Shown: piece by piece, positions 1 through 8,178 of the stretch
Position numbering within the stretch: position 1 is the stretch's first letter
How the letters are laid out: every line of letters begins with the position of its first letter
Assembly: GCF_903970965.1 (NCBI RefSeq)
Contig: NZ_CAJCKW010000001.1
Coordinates: 372,001 to 436,000 of the forward strand
Direction of reading: 5' to 3'
Source of the DNA: Aureimonas sp. ME7
GTDB taxonomy: Bacteria; Pseudomonadota; Alphaproteobacteria; Rhizobiales; Rhizobiaceae
Length of the DNA stretch: 64,000 bases
Position numbers and translations under genes: made by a program
Notes under the pieces: generated by a model
The model's input: only the letters and a program-made list of their open reading frames with translations
Told to the model about the DNA's origin: nothing
Database searches by the model: none

Positions 1-1055
1 ACCGAAAGGTAGGTGCGAAGCCCATGGCGGGGGGCGCGAAGCGTCACCCGGTCGCCGACCTCCAGCGGCACGGGGCGCCCAGCAGCGGTTTGCCTCGCGC
101 GCCCGGCAGCGTCCCGGATTTCGAGCACGGCGTCCGTGCCCGCGATCGCCACCACGGCCGGTCCGTCCGCTTCGAAGGCGAAGCCGCCGGCAACGATCTC
201 GAGCGCGGGCGTGCCGACGGGATTGCCGACGAGGCGGTTCGCCGCGTGGAGCGCTGCGCGGTCGAGCGCGCCCGACGCCGAAACGCCCTGCGCCGCCTGT
301 CCCGGTCGGCCTTCGTCCTGGAACAGCGCCGGCATGGGGGCGGCCGTCACGCGCAAGCTCGTGCCCTCGTGCGCCCGTGCCTCGCTCGTCGCCTTCGCGC
401 GCGCAGCCTCCGTGGCGGCGATCGCCTCGAACGCCTCGCGGGAGGGAAGCTGCGTGAAGCGCACGCGCGTTCCCGGCTGGAACAGGGTGGAAGGATCGCG
501 CACAAGATCGAACATCCGGAGCGGCGTCGTGCCGATGAGCTGCCAGCCGCCCGGCCCTTCCTGCGGATAAACGCCGGCGAAATGGCCCGCGAGCGCCACG
601 GTTCCCGCCGGAATGCGGGTGCGCGGGCTTTGGCGGCGCGCCACGTGAAGCGCCGGGTCGCCGCCCACGAGATAGCCGAAGCCCGGCGCGAAGCCGGTGA
701 AGGCGACGGTGTATTCGCTGCCCGTGTGCCGCGCGATCACCTCGTCCACCGACAGCCCGGTGAGCGTGGAAACGTCGGCAAGATCCTCTCCGTCGTAGAC
801 GACGGGAATCTCCACCAGCCGATCCGAGCCTTCCATCTCGGCCGAAATGTCCCGCGAGCGAAGATCGGCGGCCAACGCCTCCATGTCCGGTGGGGTGCCG
901 GGCCGGAAACGGACGAGGAGCGTGCGCGCCGCCGGCACGATCTCCTCGATCGCGGCGATGGGCTTGGCTTTCAGCGAGGCAAAAAGCGCGAGCGTCTCAC
1001 CGAGATCGGCGAGCTCGACCAGCACCGTGCGAAAGCTGACGGGAAGGATGCGCAT
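1..1055 (-). CDS. pxpBC: Fused 5-oxoprolinase subunits B and C (PxpB-PxpC / KipI-KipA), truncated by window edge
   Basis: The frame is open from an ATG at 1055 to the left edge (351 codons) and the C-terminus lies outside. Residues 1-215 match PxpB/KipI, with the signature stretch GFAPGFGYLVGG near 121-132 and GGWQLIGTTPLRMFD near 169-183. After a linker, a PxpC/KipA (biotin-carboxylase-like, urea-amidolyase family) domain starts near 232, with QDEGRPGQAAQGVSASGALD near 246-265. Together with PxpA, this family hydrolyses 5-oxo-L-proline (pyroglutamate) to glutamate at the cost of ATP in the cytoplasm. B and C are separate genes in E. coli and B. subtilis and are fused here. The gene starts 8 nt after the DUF1445 stop and is the last visible gene of the operon. 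The assignment is firm; only the missing C-terminus is unknown. Confidence 0.9.
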   Translation of the reverse strand, partial: MRILPVSFRTVLVELADLGETLALFASLKAKPIAAIEEIVPAARTLLVRFRPGTPPDMEALAADLRSRDISAEMEGSDRLVEIPVVYDGEDLADVSTLTGLSVDEVIARHTGSEYTVAFTGFAPGFGYLVGGDPALHVARRQSPRTRIPAGTVALAGHFAGVYPQEGPGGWQLIGTTPLRMFDLVRDPSTLFQPGTRVRFTQLPSREAFEAIAATEAARAKATSEARAHEGTSLRVTAAPMPALFQDEGRPGQAAQGVSASGALDRAALHAANRLVGNPVGTPALEIVAGGFAFEADGPAVVAIAGTDAVLEIRDAAGRARQTAAGRPVPLEVGDRVTLRAPRHGLRTYLS

Positions 1056-1063
1056 GAAGCTTC

Positions 1064-1870
1064 TCAAACGTGATAGGCGGCGTCGGGAACGTCGGTGACG
1101 AACATATGGCCGGGCGCGTGGGTCACCGCGAAGGGCACGCGCGAGGCCATCACCGCCGCCTGCGGAGTGACGCCGCAGGCCCAGAACACCGGGATCTCGC
1201 CCGGCTCGATGCGCACCGCGTCGCCGAAGTCGGGCCGGGCGAGATCCCGGATACCGAGGCTCGCGGGGTCGCCGACATGCACGGGCGAGCCGTGGACGGC
1301 GGGAAAGCGCCCGGTGATCGTCGCTGCGTCCGCCACGCGCGCCGCCGGGATCGGGCGCATGGAAACGACGAGCTGGCCGGTCAGCCGGCCCGCCGGGCGG
1401 CAGGCCCGGTTGGTCAGGTACATCGGCACGTTGGAGCCGTCCGCGATATGGCGCACCTCGATGCCGGCTTCCTGAAGCGGGGTTTCGAAGGTGAAGGAGC
1501 AGCCGATCAGGAAGGAAACGAGATCGCCCGCTTCCTCGAAAGCGGCGCCGGCATCCGTCACTTCCTCGGCCAGCTTTCCGTCGCGCCAGATGCGATAAAG
1601 CGGGATGTCGCGCGCGACATCGGCCCCTTCCGCCAGCACCGTGGAGCGCGAGCCCGCGTCGGTGACGTCGAGCACCGGGCAGCTTTTCGGGTTGCGCTGG
1701 GCATAGAGCAAAAAGTCGTAGGCCCAGTCCCGCGGCAGCGAGATCATGTTGGCCTGGGTGGCGCCCGGAGCCACCCCGGCTGTCGGCTCGACGAGGCCGC
1801 CGCGATAGCGCGCCCGCGCCGCGCGGGCGGCCGAGCGCATCTCGTCCAGCTTGGCGTCAACGAGGTTCAT
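1064..1870 (-). CDS. DUF1445 / YcsI-family putative hydro-lyase
   Basis: This 268-residue soluble protein has the full length and pattern of the DUF1445 (YcsI, 'putative hydro-lyase') family: an N-terminal helical stretch followed by [18 protein letters not shown], later [13 protein letters not shown] and, near the C-terminus, [11 protein letters not shown] and [10 protein letters not shown]. The family occurs beside 5-oxoprolinase genes in Bacillus (ycsF-ycsG-ycsI-kipI-kipA), and a DUF1445 domain forms the N-terminal part of the mitochondrial D-glutamate cyclase. A role in glutamate/5-oxoproline metabolism is therefore an inference; its own reaction is not established. It lies between pxpA (15 nt upstream) and pxpBC (8 nt downstream), so it is very likely in the same transcript. 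Confidence 0.85.
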   Translation of the reverse strand: MNLVDAKLDEMRSAARAARARYRGGLVEPTAGVAPGATQANMISLPRDWAYDFLLYAQRNPKSCPVLDVTDAGSRSTVLAEGADVARDIPLYRIWRDGKLAEEVTDAGAAFEEAGDLVSFLIGCSFTFETPLQEAGIEVRHIADGSNVPMYLTNRACRPAGRLTGQLVVSMRPIPAARVADAATITGRFPAVHGSPVHVGDPASLGIRDLARPDFGDAVRIEPGEIPVFWACGVTPQAAVMASRVPFAVTHAPGHMFVTDVPDAAYHV

Positions 1871-1885
1871 GACGCTTTCCTCCCT

Positions 1886-2662
1886 TCAGACCGGCGCGAA
1901 GGCCAAAACCGCAAGGCCGTCCGCTTCCAGGCGCTCGCGCACGGCCTTGGCGATCGCCACGGCGCCGGGACTGTCGCCGTGGACGCAGATGGAATCCGCC
2001 TTCAGGTGGATGGTGGAGCCGTCGATCGCTTCCAACTCGCCGGTCGCGGCCAGACGCGCCATGCGCGCGGCGACGAGGCCTGTGTCGTGGATGACGGCAC
2101 CCTTTTCACGGCGCGAGACGAGCGTGCCTTCCGGCGTATAGGCGCGGTCGGCGAAGGCTTCCGAGACGGTGCGCAGGCCCATGCCCTCGGCAAGCCGCAC
2201 CAAGGGCGCGTTGGCGAGGCACATGAGGATCAGCGACGGGTCGGCCCGGAGGACGGCGTCGACGACGTCCCGCCCCTGGCGCGGATCGCTCGCGATCGTG
2301 TTGTAGAGCGCGCCGTGGGGCTTGACGTAGGTGACGCGCGTGCCCGCGACCTCGGCCAGGCGCTGCAGCGCGCCGATCTGGTAGATCACGTCGGCGACGA
2401 GATCCTCGGACGCCACGTCCATGTTGCGCCGGCCGAAACCCCCCTTGTCGGGATAGGACACATGGGCGCCGACCGCGACGCCCTGCGCGGCTGCTGCCCG
2501 CAGCGTGCGCAGGATGCCGGCCGGATCGCCGGCATGGAAGCCGCAGGCGACGTTGGCCGACGACACGAGCGACAGCATCGTCTCGTCCTCGCCCATGGCC
2601 CAGGCGCCGTAGCTTTCGCCCAGATCGCTGTTGAGGTCGATCGCGGTGGTGGTGGTGGTCAT
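1886..2662 (-). CDS. pxpA: 5-oxoprolinase subunit A (LamB/YcsF family)
   Basis: The 258-residue product shows the whole LamB/YcsF signature: the N-terminal [13 protein letters not shown] (residues 9-21), [11 protein letters not shown], the VGAHVSYPD segment, VKPHGALYN, and near the C-terminus [11 protein letters not shown]. PxpA is the ATP-dependent partner of PxpB/PxpC in cleaving 5-oxo-L-proline to L-glutamate, which recycles the pyroglutamate that forms spontaneously from glutamine and glutamate. The ATG at 2662 is preceded by GAGGGAGAAG, a good ribosome binding site. It starts 13 nt after the transporter stop, and all subunits are encoded together here. Length is normal for the family. 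Confidence 0.95.
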   Translation of the reverse strand: MTTTTTAIDLNSDLGESYGAWAMGEDETMLSLVSSANVACGFHAGDPAGILRTLRAAAAQGVAVGAHVSYPDKGGFGRRNMDVASEDLVADVIYQIGALQRLAEVAGTRVTYVKPHGALYNTIASDPRQGRDVVDAVLRADPSLILMCLANAPLVRLAEGMGLRTVSEAFADRAYTPEGTLVSRREKGAVIHDTGLVAARMARLAATGELEAIDGSTIHLKADSICVHGDSPGAVAIAKAVRERLEADGLAVLAFAPV

Positions 2663-2675
2663 GTCGGCTTCTCCC

Positions 2676-3944
2676 TCAGCGGCCCAGGAAGGCGAAGATC
2701 GGGCCGATCGAGCGATAGCCCATCCACCAGGTCAGCGCGGCGGTCGCCACGCCCAGCGCGAAGAGCCAGGTCGGATGGCGGTAGTCGCCCATCAGATCCT
2801 TCCGCTTCCACGCCGCGAAGAGGATGATGGACAGCCCGATCGGCAGGACAAGCCCGTTGAAGCCGCCCACGAACACGAGAAGCGAGGCCGGCGTCGTGCC
2901 GATGAGGAGGAACACCGCGAGCGACACGCCGATGAAGACCACGGTGGACCAGGACCGCGCGCGGTCGCTCATGCCGGGCTTGAAGGCGGTGAGGAACGAC
3001 ACCGACGTATAGGCCGCGCCGATGATCGAGCTCATGCCGGCGGCCCAGAAGATCAGGCCGAAGACACGGAAGCCGAACTCGCCGACGGCATGGCCGAAGG
3101 CCTGCGCGGCCGGGTTGGCGGTGCGGCCCGACAGGTCGAGCGTCACGCCCGAGGATACGACGCCGAGGATGCCGAGGAACAGGATGAAGCGCATGATGCC
3201 CGTCACCGTGATGCCGTTCAGCGCGGCCTTGGTGACGGCGGGAATGTTCTCCTGGCCGACGAGACCCTTGTCGAGAAGGCGGTGGGCGCCGGCATAGGTC
3301 AGGTAGCCGCCGACCGTACCGCCGACGATGGTGGTGATGGTGGGGAAATCGATCGTGTCGGGCCACACGGTCTGCCGCAGCGCCTCGCCGACCGGGGGGC
3401 TGGCGGAATAGGCGACGAAGAGGATCAGCGCGATCTTGATGACGCCGAGCGCGATCATGGTGCGGTCCATGACGCCGCCGGCGCGCTTGTTCAGGAAGAT
3501 GCCGATGGCCAGCAGCGCCGACAGCGCGCCGCCGATCTTCGGATCGAGCCCGACCAGCGCGTTGAGGCCGAGGCCCGCGCCCGCAACGTTGGCGATGTTG
3601 AAGAAGAGACCGCCGAGGATCACCAGAAAGGCCAGAAGATAGCCCGAGCCGGGCACCGCCGCGTTGGCGATGTCGGACGCGCGCATGCGGGTCGCCGCGA
3701 CGATGCGCCAGATGTTGATCTGGACGATGTAGTCGATCACCACCGAGGCCAGGATGCCGAAGGCGAAGGCGGCGCCCATCGTCTGGGTGAAGGTCGCGGT
3801 CTGGGTGATGAAGCCGGGGCCGCTGGCGGCGGTCGCCATCAGGAACACGGCCGAGATGAGCGCGAAGCGCTGGGACTCGTTGCCGCGTCCGAACCGCGAC
3901 GATGCGGCGGGCTCGGCCCTTCGGCCGGAAGTAGCTGGATCCAT
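2676..3944 (-). CDS. Nramp-family transporter of the 5-oxoprolinase operon (YcsG-like)
   Basis: This integral membrane protein of 422 residues has about eleven hydrophobic segments. Its first helix region carries [12 protein letters not shown], which corresponds to the Nramp TM1 segment, where metal transporters have DPGN. Classical MntH proteins use that Asp and Asn for Mn2+, and they are not evident here. An Nramp-like gene (ycsG) also sits in the B. subtilis ycsF-kipA operon, so uptake of 5-oxoproline or a related compound is an inference worth more than a metal-transporter label. The frame is open up to 4028, but the start chosen is the ATG at 3944, with GGAG seven nt upstream; an ATG two codons earlier (3950) is possible. 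It is the first gene of the pxp operon. Confidence 0.8.
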   Translation of the reverse strand: MDPATSGRRAEPAASSRFGRGNESQRFALISAVFLMATAASGPGFITQTATFTQTMGAAFAFGILASVVIDYIVQINIWRIVAATRMRASDIANAAVPGSGYLLAFLVILGGLFFNIANVAGAGLGLNALVGLDPKIGGALSALLAIGIFLNKRAGGVMDRTMIALGVIKIALILFVAYSASPPVGEALRQTVWPDTIDFPTITTIVGGTVGGYLTYAGAHRLLDKGLVGQENIPAVTKAALNGITVTGIMRFILFLGILGVVSSGVTLDLSGRTANPAAQAFGHAVGEFGFRVFGLIFWAAGMSSIIGAAYTSVSFLTAFKPGMSDRARSWSTVVFIGVSLAVFLLIGTTPASLLVFVGGFNGLVLPIGLSIILFAAWKRKDLMGDYRHPTWLFALGVATAALTWWMGYRSIGPIFAFLGR

Positions 3945-4031
3945 CGTCATGCTCCGGTCGAGGCGGCGCGCGCCCGAATTGCGGGGAAATTGCGGCGCAA
4001 CCTTCCGACGAAAGAACAGGAACGTCAATAT

Positions 4032-4105
4032 TGTTCAACGATTTTTGCATCCCTGTCCTGCGATATGAGCATTTCGCAGGCAGGATGCTCGTTCGGTGTT
4101 CAACG
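4032..4105. promoter_or_regulatory. Inverted and direct repeats between the pxp operon and its GntR regulator
   Basis: The 373-bp divergent spacer holds an imperfect inverted repeat: GCATCCCTGTCCTGCGA at 4047-4063 faces TCGCAGGCAGGATGC at 4074-4088 across a 10-nt centre. It is flanked by two identical direct repeats, TGTTCAACG, at 4032-4040 and 4097-4105. The first copy lies about 90 nt upstream of the transporter start. Placement between a FadR-type regulator and its likely target makes this a candidate operator region, but the binding protein is inferred. Nothing else was recognised in the spacer. Confidence 0.45.
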
Positions 4106-4317
4106 CAAAGCCCACCTCGCAGGCGGAGACACGATAGGGGGCAGGTAGGGACGCTTTGTGTGTTTGCGTCCCGGCGCGGCTTGATGTCGGGCGGGGCATG
4201 GCCGAAGGTCCGCTGCGATTCGATCGAGGGATGCGAGGAACGGAAGATGCCGGCGCGCGACGGGACGAGAGCCGGCTTCCATGCCCGGCGCGAAGCGACG
4301 GGGAGGGCGACAGAACC

Positions 4318-4986
4318 ATGAGCGTCGCCGATCCCCTCCCGCCGACCCTGACGCTGACGACGCGCATCTGCGCGCAACTGCGCGACCGGGTGATCTCCGG
4401 CGAGTTCCTGCCGGGTCAGCGCTTGTCGGAAAGCGCGCTTTCGGCCGATCTCGCCGTTTCGCGCAATACGCTGCGCGAAGCGTTCCGCCTTCTCACCAAG
4501 GACGGCCTCCTGCGCCACGAGCCCAATCGCGGCGTCTTCGTGGTGACGCCCGACCATGCCGCGGTGATCGACATCTACCGGGTCCGGCGCCTCGTGGAAT
4601 GCCGCGCGCTCGCGCAAGGGGAGCCGGGCCATCCGGCGGTTCGGCGCATGCGCGCGGCGGTGGAGCGGGCGATGGATGCGCGCGAGGCGGGCGACTGGCG
4701 GGTCGTCGGCAGCGCCAACATGGCGTTCCATGCCGCGATCGTGGACTTGGCGGACAGCGCGCGCCTTGTCGCCTTCTATGCGCAGATCGCGGCGGAGCTG
4801 CGCCTCGCCTTCGGCCTCTTGGATGCGCCGGAGTTTCTCCACGCCCCCTTCATCGAGCGCAATCTCGCCATTCTCGAAGCGTTGGAAGGCGGCCGCGCGG
4901 AGGAGGCGAGCCGCATGCTGGACGACTATCTCCAGCGCTCCGAGCGCCTGATCCTCGGCGCCATGTCGCGCACACGGCCGGCCTGA
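4318..4986 (+). CDS. GntR/FadR-type (FCD) transcriptional regulator
   Basis: The protein has 222 residues. An N-terminal winged helix (about 10-75) contains the GntR signature LRDRVISGEFLPGQRLSE and SRNTLREAFRLLTKDGLL. The C-terminal all-helical FCD effector domain (about 85-215) contains RRLVECRAL and ANMAFHAAIVDL, which supplies the Asp/His positions that bind metal and ligand in this family. The frame is open further upstream, but the ATG at 4318 with GGGAGGG eleven nt before it gives the right N-terminus. It is transcribed away from the oxoproline operon and probably controls it; the Bacillus counterpart operon carries an IclR-type KipR instead. The ligand is unknown, with 5-oxoproline the obvious candidate. 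It converges on the SWIM gene with 10 nt between stops. Confidence 0.85.
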   Translation: MSVADPLPPTLTLTTRICAQLRDRVISGEFLPGQRLSESALSADLAVSRNTLREAFRLLTKDGLLRHEPNRGVFVVTPDHAAVIDIYRVRRLVECRALAQGEPGHPAVRRMRAAVERAMDAREAGDWRVVGSANMAFHAAIVDLADSARLVAFYAQIAAELRLAFGLLDAPEFLHAPFIERNLAILEALEGGRAEEASRMLDDYLQRSERLILGAMSRTRPA

Positions 4987-4996
4987 AGGCCGTTTC

Positions 4997-7033
4997 TCAA
5001 TCGCGGGGCGCGACGAAGGGCAGCGCGGGCTCCAAGCGCTGAAGCGCATCCAGCGCATGAACGGCGACGAGGAGATGATGGGCGCGCGCATCGCGCGACG
5101 CCGAGGCTAGGGCGCCGAGAAGACGGGCCGGCGTTTCGAAGCCGGCAAGCCGCATCTCTCCCGCGAAGCGCTCGATGCGCGCAAGGCGCTCGGGGTCCTC
5201 CATCCGCCCGCCGAGTTCGGCCAGCGCCAGAAGTTCGTCGGCGGCCGCCCCCGTCTGTCGGTAGAGAGGTGATGCGGCGGCGACGGGCTCTAAGCGGCGT
5301 GCGTTTCGCTCCGCCATCCCGTCGCGCAAGGCGTCGAAGCGCCGCGCCCAGTCGCCGAAGAAGGAGCGCGCCGGGGCCTTGCCCTCCCGGTGGGTCGGCA
5401 GATCCAGCGAGCGCAGCGTTTCGCCTGCGATCGCGATGGGCTCCAGCACGATCGCGCCTTCGCGCGCCCGGACGAGAACGCAGAGGATGGGCACGGGCCG
5501 GGCGCGGCGGGCAGCTTCCAGCGCCTCGATCCGCGCTTCCAGCCGGTCGTCGGCGGGGAGCTCCAGCGACAGCCAGAGCCCCGCCGCATCCCCGACCGGC
5601 CAGCGCACGCACTGCGCCAGGGTGTCGAAGGCAGGGCGCTCGACCTCTACCGGGCGCAGAAGCACGAGCCGGGCGCCGGGGCGGGCGCGAAGGCTCGGCC
5701 GCGCGGATTGGCGCAGGGTCTCGCGCAGCTCGCTCCAATCGCTCGAAACCGCGCCGGAGGCTTCCACGATCCCGCTCCACGAGCCGGGTTCGCGCGTCGC
5801 TCGTCCCGCTGCGCTGGACAGGCGACCGCCGGGGCGGGCGGCCCCTTCCACGAGCCGGAAGGCACCGGCCGACAGCTCGGCGAGCGTTGCTCCGAGCACC
5901 GGTTCGAATTGTGCTGCCTCCAGCGGCGAGAAGCCGGGATCGGCCCCCGCTGCCCTCGCCAGCGTCAGCGCGAAGGGCGCGCCGTCATCGAGGCGCAGGA
6001 GATGGGCCGTCGCGCCGCGCCCGCCGGTGGTCCCGCGCCAGAGTTCGAGGCCGCATCCGAGAAAGCGCGTCGGCGGGAGCGGCTCCCCCACCTCGCGCGT
6101 GGTGCCGCCGAGTCCTCGATCGCCTCCCTCGCGCAGCGCTTGCGTCAGGGCATAGGCACCCGCGATGCGCCGCAGCGTCACGCCCGGCTCCTCCGTTTCC
6201 AGCCGTTCCCGGTGCCGGCGAAGCGCGGCGGCGATCGCTCGGAGTTCGGCGGCAAGGCGCGGCATGGTCTCGATGCGCGACGACAGGGCGAGATCGCCGA
6301 TCCGCTCCTCCAGCGCGGCAGGCGCGGCGGAAAGCCCCGAGCGCGCCGCCTCGCGCAGGGCGGCGGCCACCGCGTCCGCCACGGGGGAGGGGGCGTCGGG
6401 CTCGGGTTCGCGATCCCTGGCTCCCGCTCCGATCATTTCGGGCCGCCGGATCGCCAGGACGGCGGCGGCATGGAGCGCCGCGCGTTCGCGCGCCTCCGCC
6501 TTGGACACGAGCCCGCCCGGCCCCGCGCCGGCGGGCAGGAGCACGTCCGGCTGGCCGGCGATGCGCACCGTGACGAGTCCCGGCGTCGGCGTGATCGCGA
6601 CCTCGCCGGGGCCGAGGCCGGCGAGGAGCGCTTCGGCGCGCACCAGGGCGGCGCGGCCGAAGGCCTTGGCGAGCGCCGTCTCGCTCCAGGCGTGGATCTC
6701 CGCCATGGCGTCCGGGGCGGGGGCGGCGTCCGGCGCCGTCGTTTCCACCGCCTTGCCCGGCGGCGCTTCGCGCAGCGCGATCACGGCGGTGAGGATATGC
6801 CGGCAGGCGCCGGTGGCGGGACAGGTGCAGGTGGCACCCGACAAGGGGCCGGGGGCAAGGCGCACGGTTTCCCCGTCCACGGCGAGAATGGCGGTGCCTT
6901 CCTCCCAAGCGGGTTCGTCGACGAGCCCGGCTTCGGCGTCCCGCCTCGCCCGGCGCACGAGGCCTCGGTTGGCCGCCGCTTCCAACACCTCGTCGGTGAT
7001 GGAGGCGGCGGAAAAGCGTGCTGCCCCGCTCAT
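4997..7033 (-). CDS. yehQ: SWIM zinc-finger protein (YehQ-like), last gene of the five-gene MoxR/VWA operon
   Basis: The product has 678 residues. Near the N-terminus (69-79) it has CTCPATGACRH, a CxC...CxH SWIM zinc finger (C69, C71, C77, H79) of the kind that binds DNA or proteins. The rest is Ala/Arg-rich and mostly helical, with no enzyme motif recognised. The frame stays open 89 codons upstream, but the ATG at 7033 overlaps the VWA stop by 4 nt (ATGA) and is the natural start. In E. coli the SWIM protein YehQ is encoded beside YehL, YehM and YehP, exactly the partners found here. The role, perhaps recognising a target or nucleic acid for the ATPase/VWA module, is inference. Confidence 0.8.
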   Translation of the reverse strand: MSGAARFSAASITDEVLEAAANRGLVRRARRDAEAGLVDEPAWEEGTAILAVDGETVRLAPGPLSGATCTCPATGACRHILTAVIALREAPPGKAVETTAPDAAPAPDAMAEIHAWSETALAKAFGRAALVRAEALLAGLGPGEVAITPTPGLVTVRIAGQPDVLLPAGAGPGGLVSKAEARERAALHAAAVLAIRRPEMIGAGARDREPEPDAPSPVADAVAAALREAARSGLSAAPAALEERIGDLALSSRIETMPRLAAELRAIAAALRRHRERLETEEPGVTLRRIAGAYALTQALREGGDRGLGGTTREVGEPLPPTRFLGCGLELWRGTTGGRGATAHLLRLDDGAPFALTLARAAGADPGFSPLEAAQFEPVLGATLAELSAGAFRLVEGAARPGGRLSSAAGRATREPGSWSGIVEASGAVSSDWSELRETLRQSARPSLRARPGARLVLLRPVEVERPAFDTLAQCVRWPVGDAAGLWLSLELPADDRLEARIEALEAARRARPVPILCVLVRAREGAIVLEPIAIAGETLRSLDLPTHREGKAPARSFFGDWARRFDALRDGMAERNARRLEPVAAASPLYRQTGAAADELLALAELGGRMEDPERLARIERFAGEMRLAGFETPARLLGALASASRDARAHHLLVAVHALDALQRLEPALPFVAPRD

Positions 7034-8178
7034 CGCATGTGCCCCGCGACCCACTGCGCGAAGTGTTCGGGCGTCAGGGCGGCGATCTCCATGCCGGCCT
7101 CGACGAGCCGTTCGGCCGTGTCCCGGTCGTAGGAGGGCTTGGCCTCCTCGTCGATCGCAGCGAGCCCCAGAAGCTTGACCCGCGCGCCCGCGAGGCGCCG
7201 CGTCGTGGCGAGAAGCGCGCCGAGGGAGGCGCCCTCGCAGAAGTCCGAAACGAGGACGAGAAGCGTGCGCTCCGGTGTGGCCACATGGCGCGCCTCGCAA
7301 TAGCTGAGCGCCCGGCCGATATCCGTGCCCCCGCCGAGCTGCACCGACATCAGAACATCCACCGGGTCTCCCACCCGGTCCGACAGGTCGACGATCGCGG
7401 TGTCGAAGAGGACGAGCTTGACGTCGACGGCCGGAAGCTGGCTGAGGATCGCGGCCATGACGGCGCTATAGATCAGCGAGGTCGCCATGGAGCCGGACTG
7501 GTCGATGCACAGGACGATGCGCCAGGGCAGGTGACGGCGCATGGCGGCGTGGAAGCGCAGGTGCTCGACGACGAGCGCTTGGCGTTCCGCGTCCCAGTTC
7601 CGGAGGTTGCGCCGGATCGTTTCGCGAAAGGCGAGATCGCGCGCCGAGCCCTTGAGGCCCGTCGTCGCCCCGCGCCGGCGCGCACCGGACAGGGCGCGGC
7701 TGGTCTGGAGGCGGAGGCGGCGCGTCAGCTCCTCGACGACCCGCTTGGCCACCTGCCGGATCTTGGCCTCCACCGCCGGGTCGGAGCGGCCGCGATGGGC
7801 AAGGAGCGAGGCGAGGATCGCGGGGTCAGGCTCGAGTTCGGCCAGCGCCTTGGCGTCGTCCAGGATCTCGGTCATCCCGAAGCGGGCGAGCGCATCGGTC
7901 TTGACGATGTCGAGCACGCCTTGCGGAAACAGCTCGCGCATTTCGCCGAACCATTCGGGCATGGTCATCCGAGGCGGCTCGTTGCTGCCGCGCGGGGACT
8001 TGCGCCCGCCATCCAGCCGAATGCCGCGCCGCCGATAGCCCTCGCCGTAGATCCGCTCCAGCGCACGGTCGCGCCGAAGATCGGCGCCCGAACAGCACGC
8101 GCCCATCGAGCGGTCGGCGAAGCGGCCGAGAACGAGGCGCCAGCGGCGCAAGGCCTCGTCGGGCGTGTCCTGGCTCAT
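7030..8178 (-). CDS. yehP: VWA-domain protein (YehP-like) with intact MIDAS
   Basis: This cytoplasmic protein of 382 residues has a helical Arg-rich N-terminal half (1-215) and a von Willebrand factor A domain (about 217-382). The MIDAS metal site is complete: DQSGS at 226-230 gives DxSxS, GGTD follows near 272-275, and LVLVSDF supplies the third acidic loop. VWA proteins of this kind work with MoxR-type AAA+ ATPases as chaperone or substrate-binding partners, for example in metal-cofactor insertion. Start ATG 8178 overlaps the DUF5682 stop by 4 nt. Two cysteines (CCSGADLRRDRALERIYG) sit in the N-terminal region. It resembles E. coli YehP by domain layout and neighbours. It shows no signal peptide or membrane segment. 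Confidence 0.87.
   Translation of the reverse strand: MSQDTPDEALRRWRLVLGRFADRSMGACCSGADLRRDRALERIYGEGYRRRGIRLDGGRKSPRGSNEPPRMTMPEWFGEMRELFPQGVLDIVKTDALARFGMTEILDDAKALAELEPDPAILASLLAHRGRSDPAVEAKIRQVAKRVVEELTRRLRLQTSRALSGARRRGATTGLKGSARDLAFRETIRRNLRNWDAERQALVVEHLRFHAAMRRHLPWRIVLCIDQSGSMATSLIYSAVMAAILSQLPAVDVKLVLFDTAIVDLSDRVGDPVDVLMSVQLGGGTDIGRALSYCEARHVATPERTLLVLVSDFCEGASLGALLATTRRLAGARVKLLGLAAIDEEAKPSYDRDTAERLVEAGMEIAALTPEHFAQWVAGHMR

Noticed and set aside
2676-3944. Manganese transporter MntH
   Set aside because: The usual DPGN metal motif is not evident and the operon context is 5-oxoproline metabolism, so the metal label was not used.
2631-5091. Long open frames on both strands across the transporter and regulator genes
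   Set aside because: They are frame shadows caused by high GC; they lack any family motif and overlap well-supported genes.
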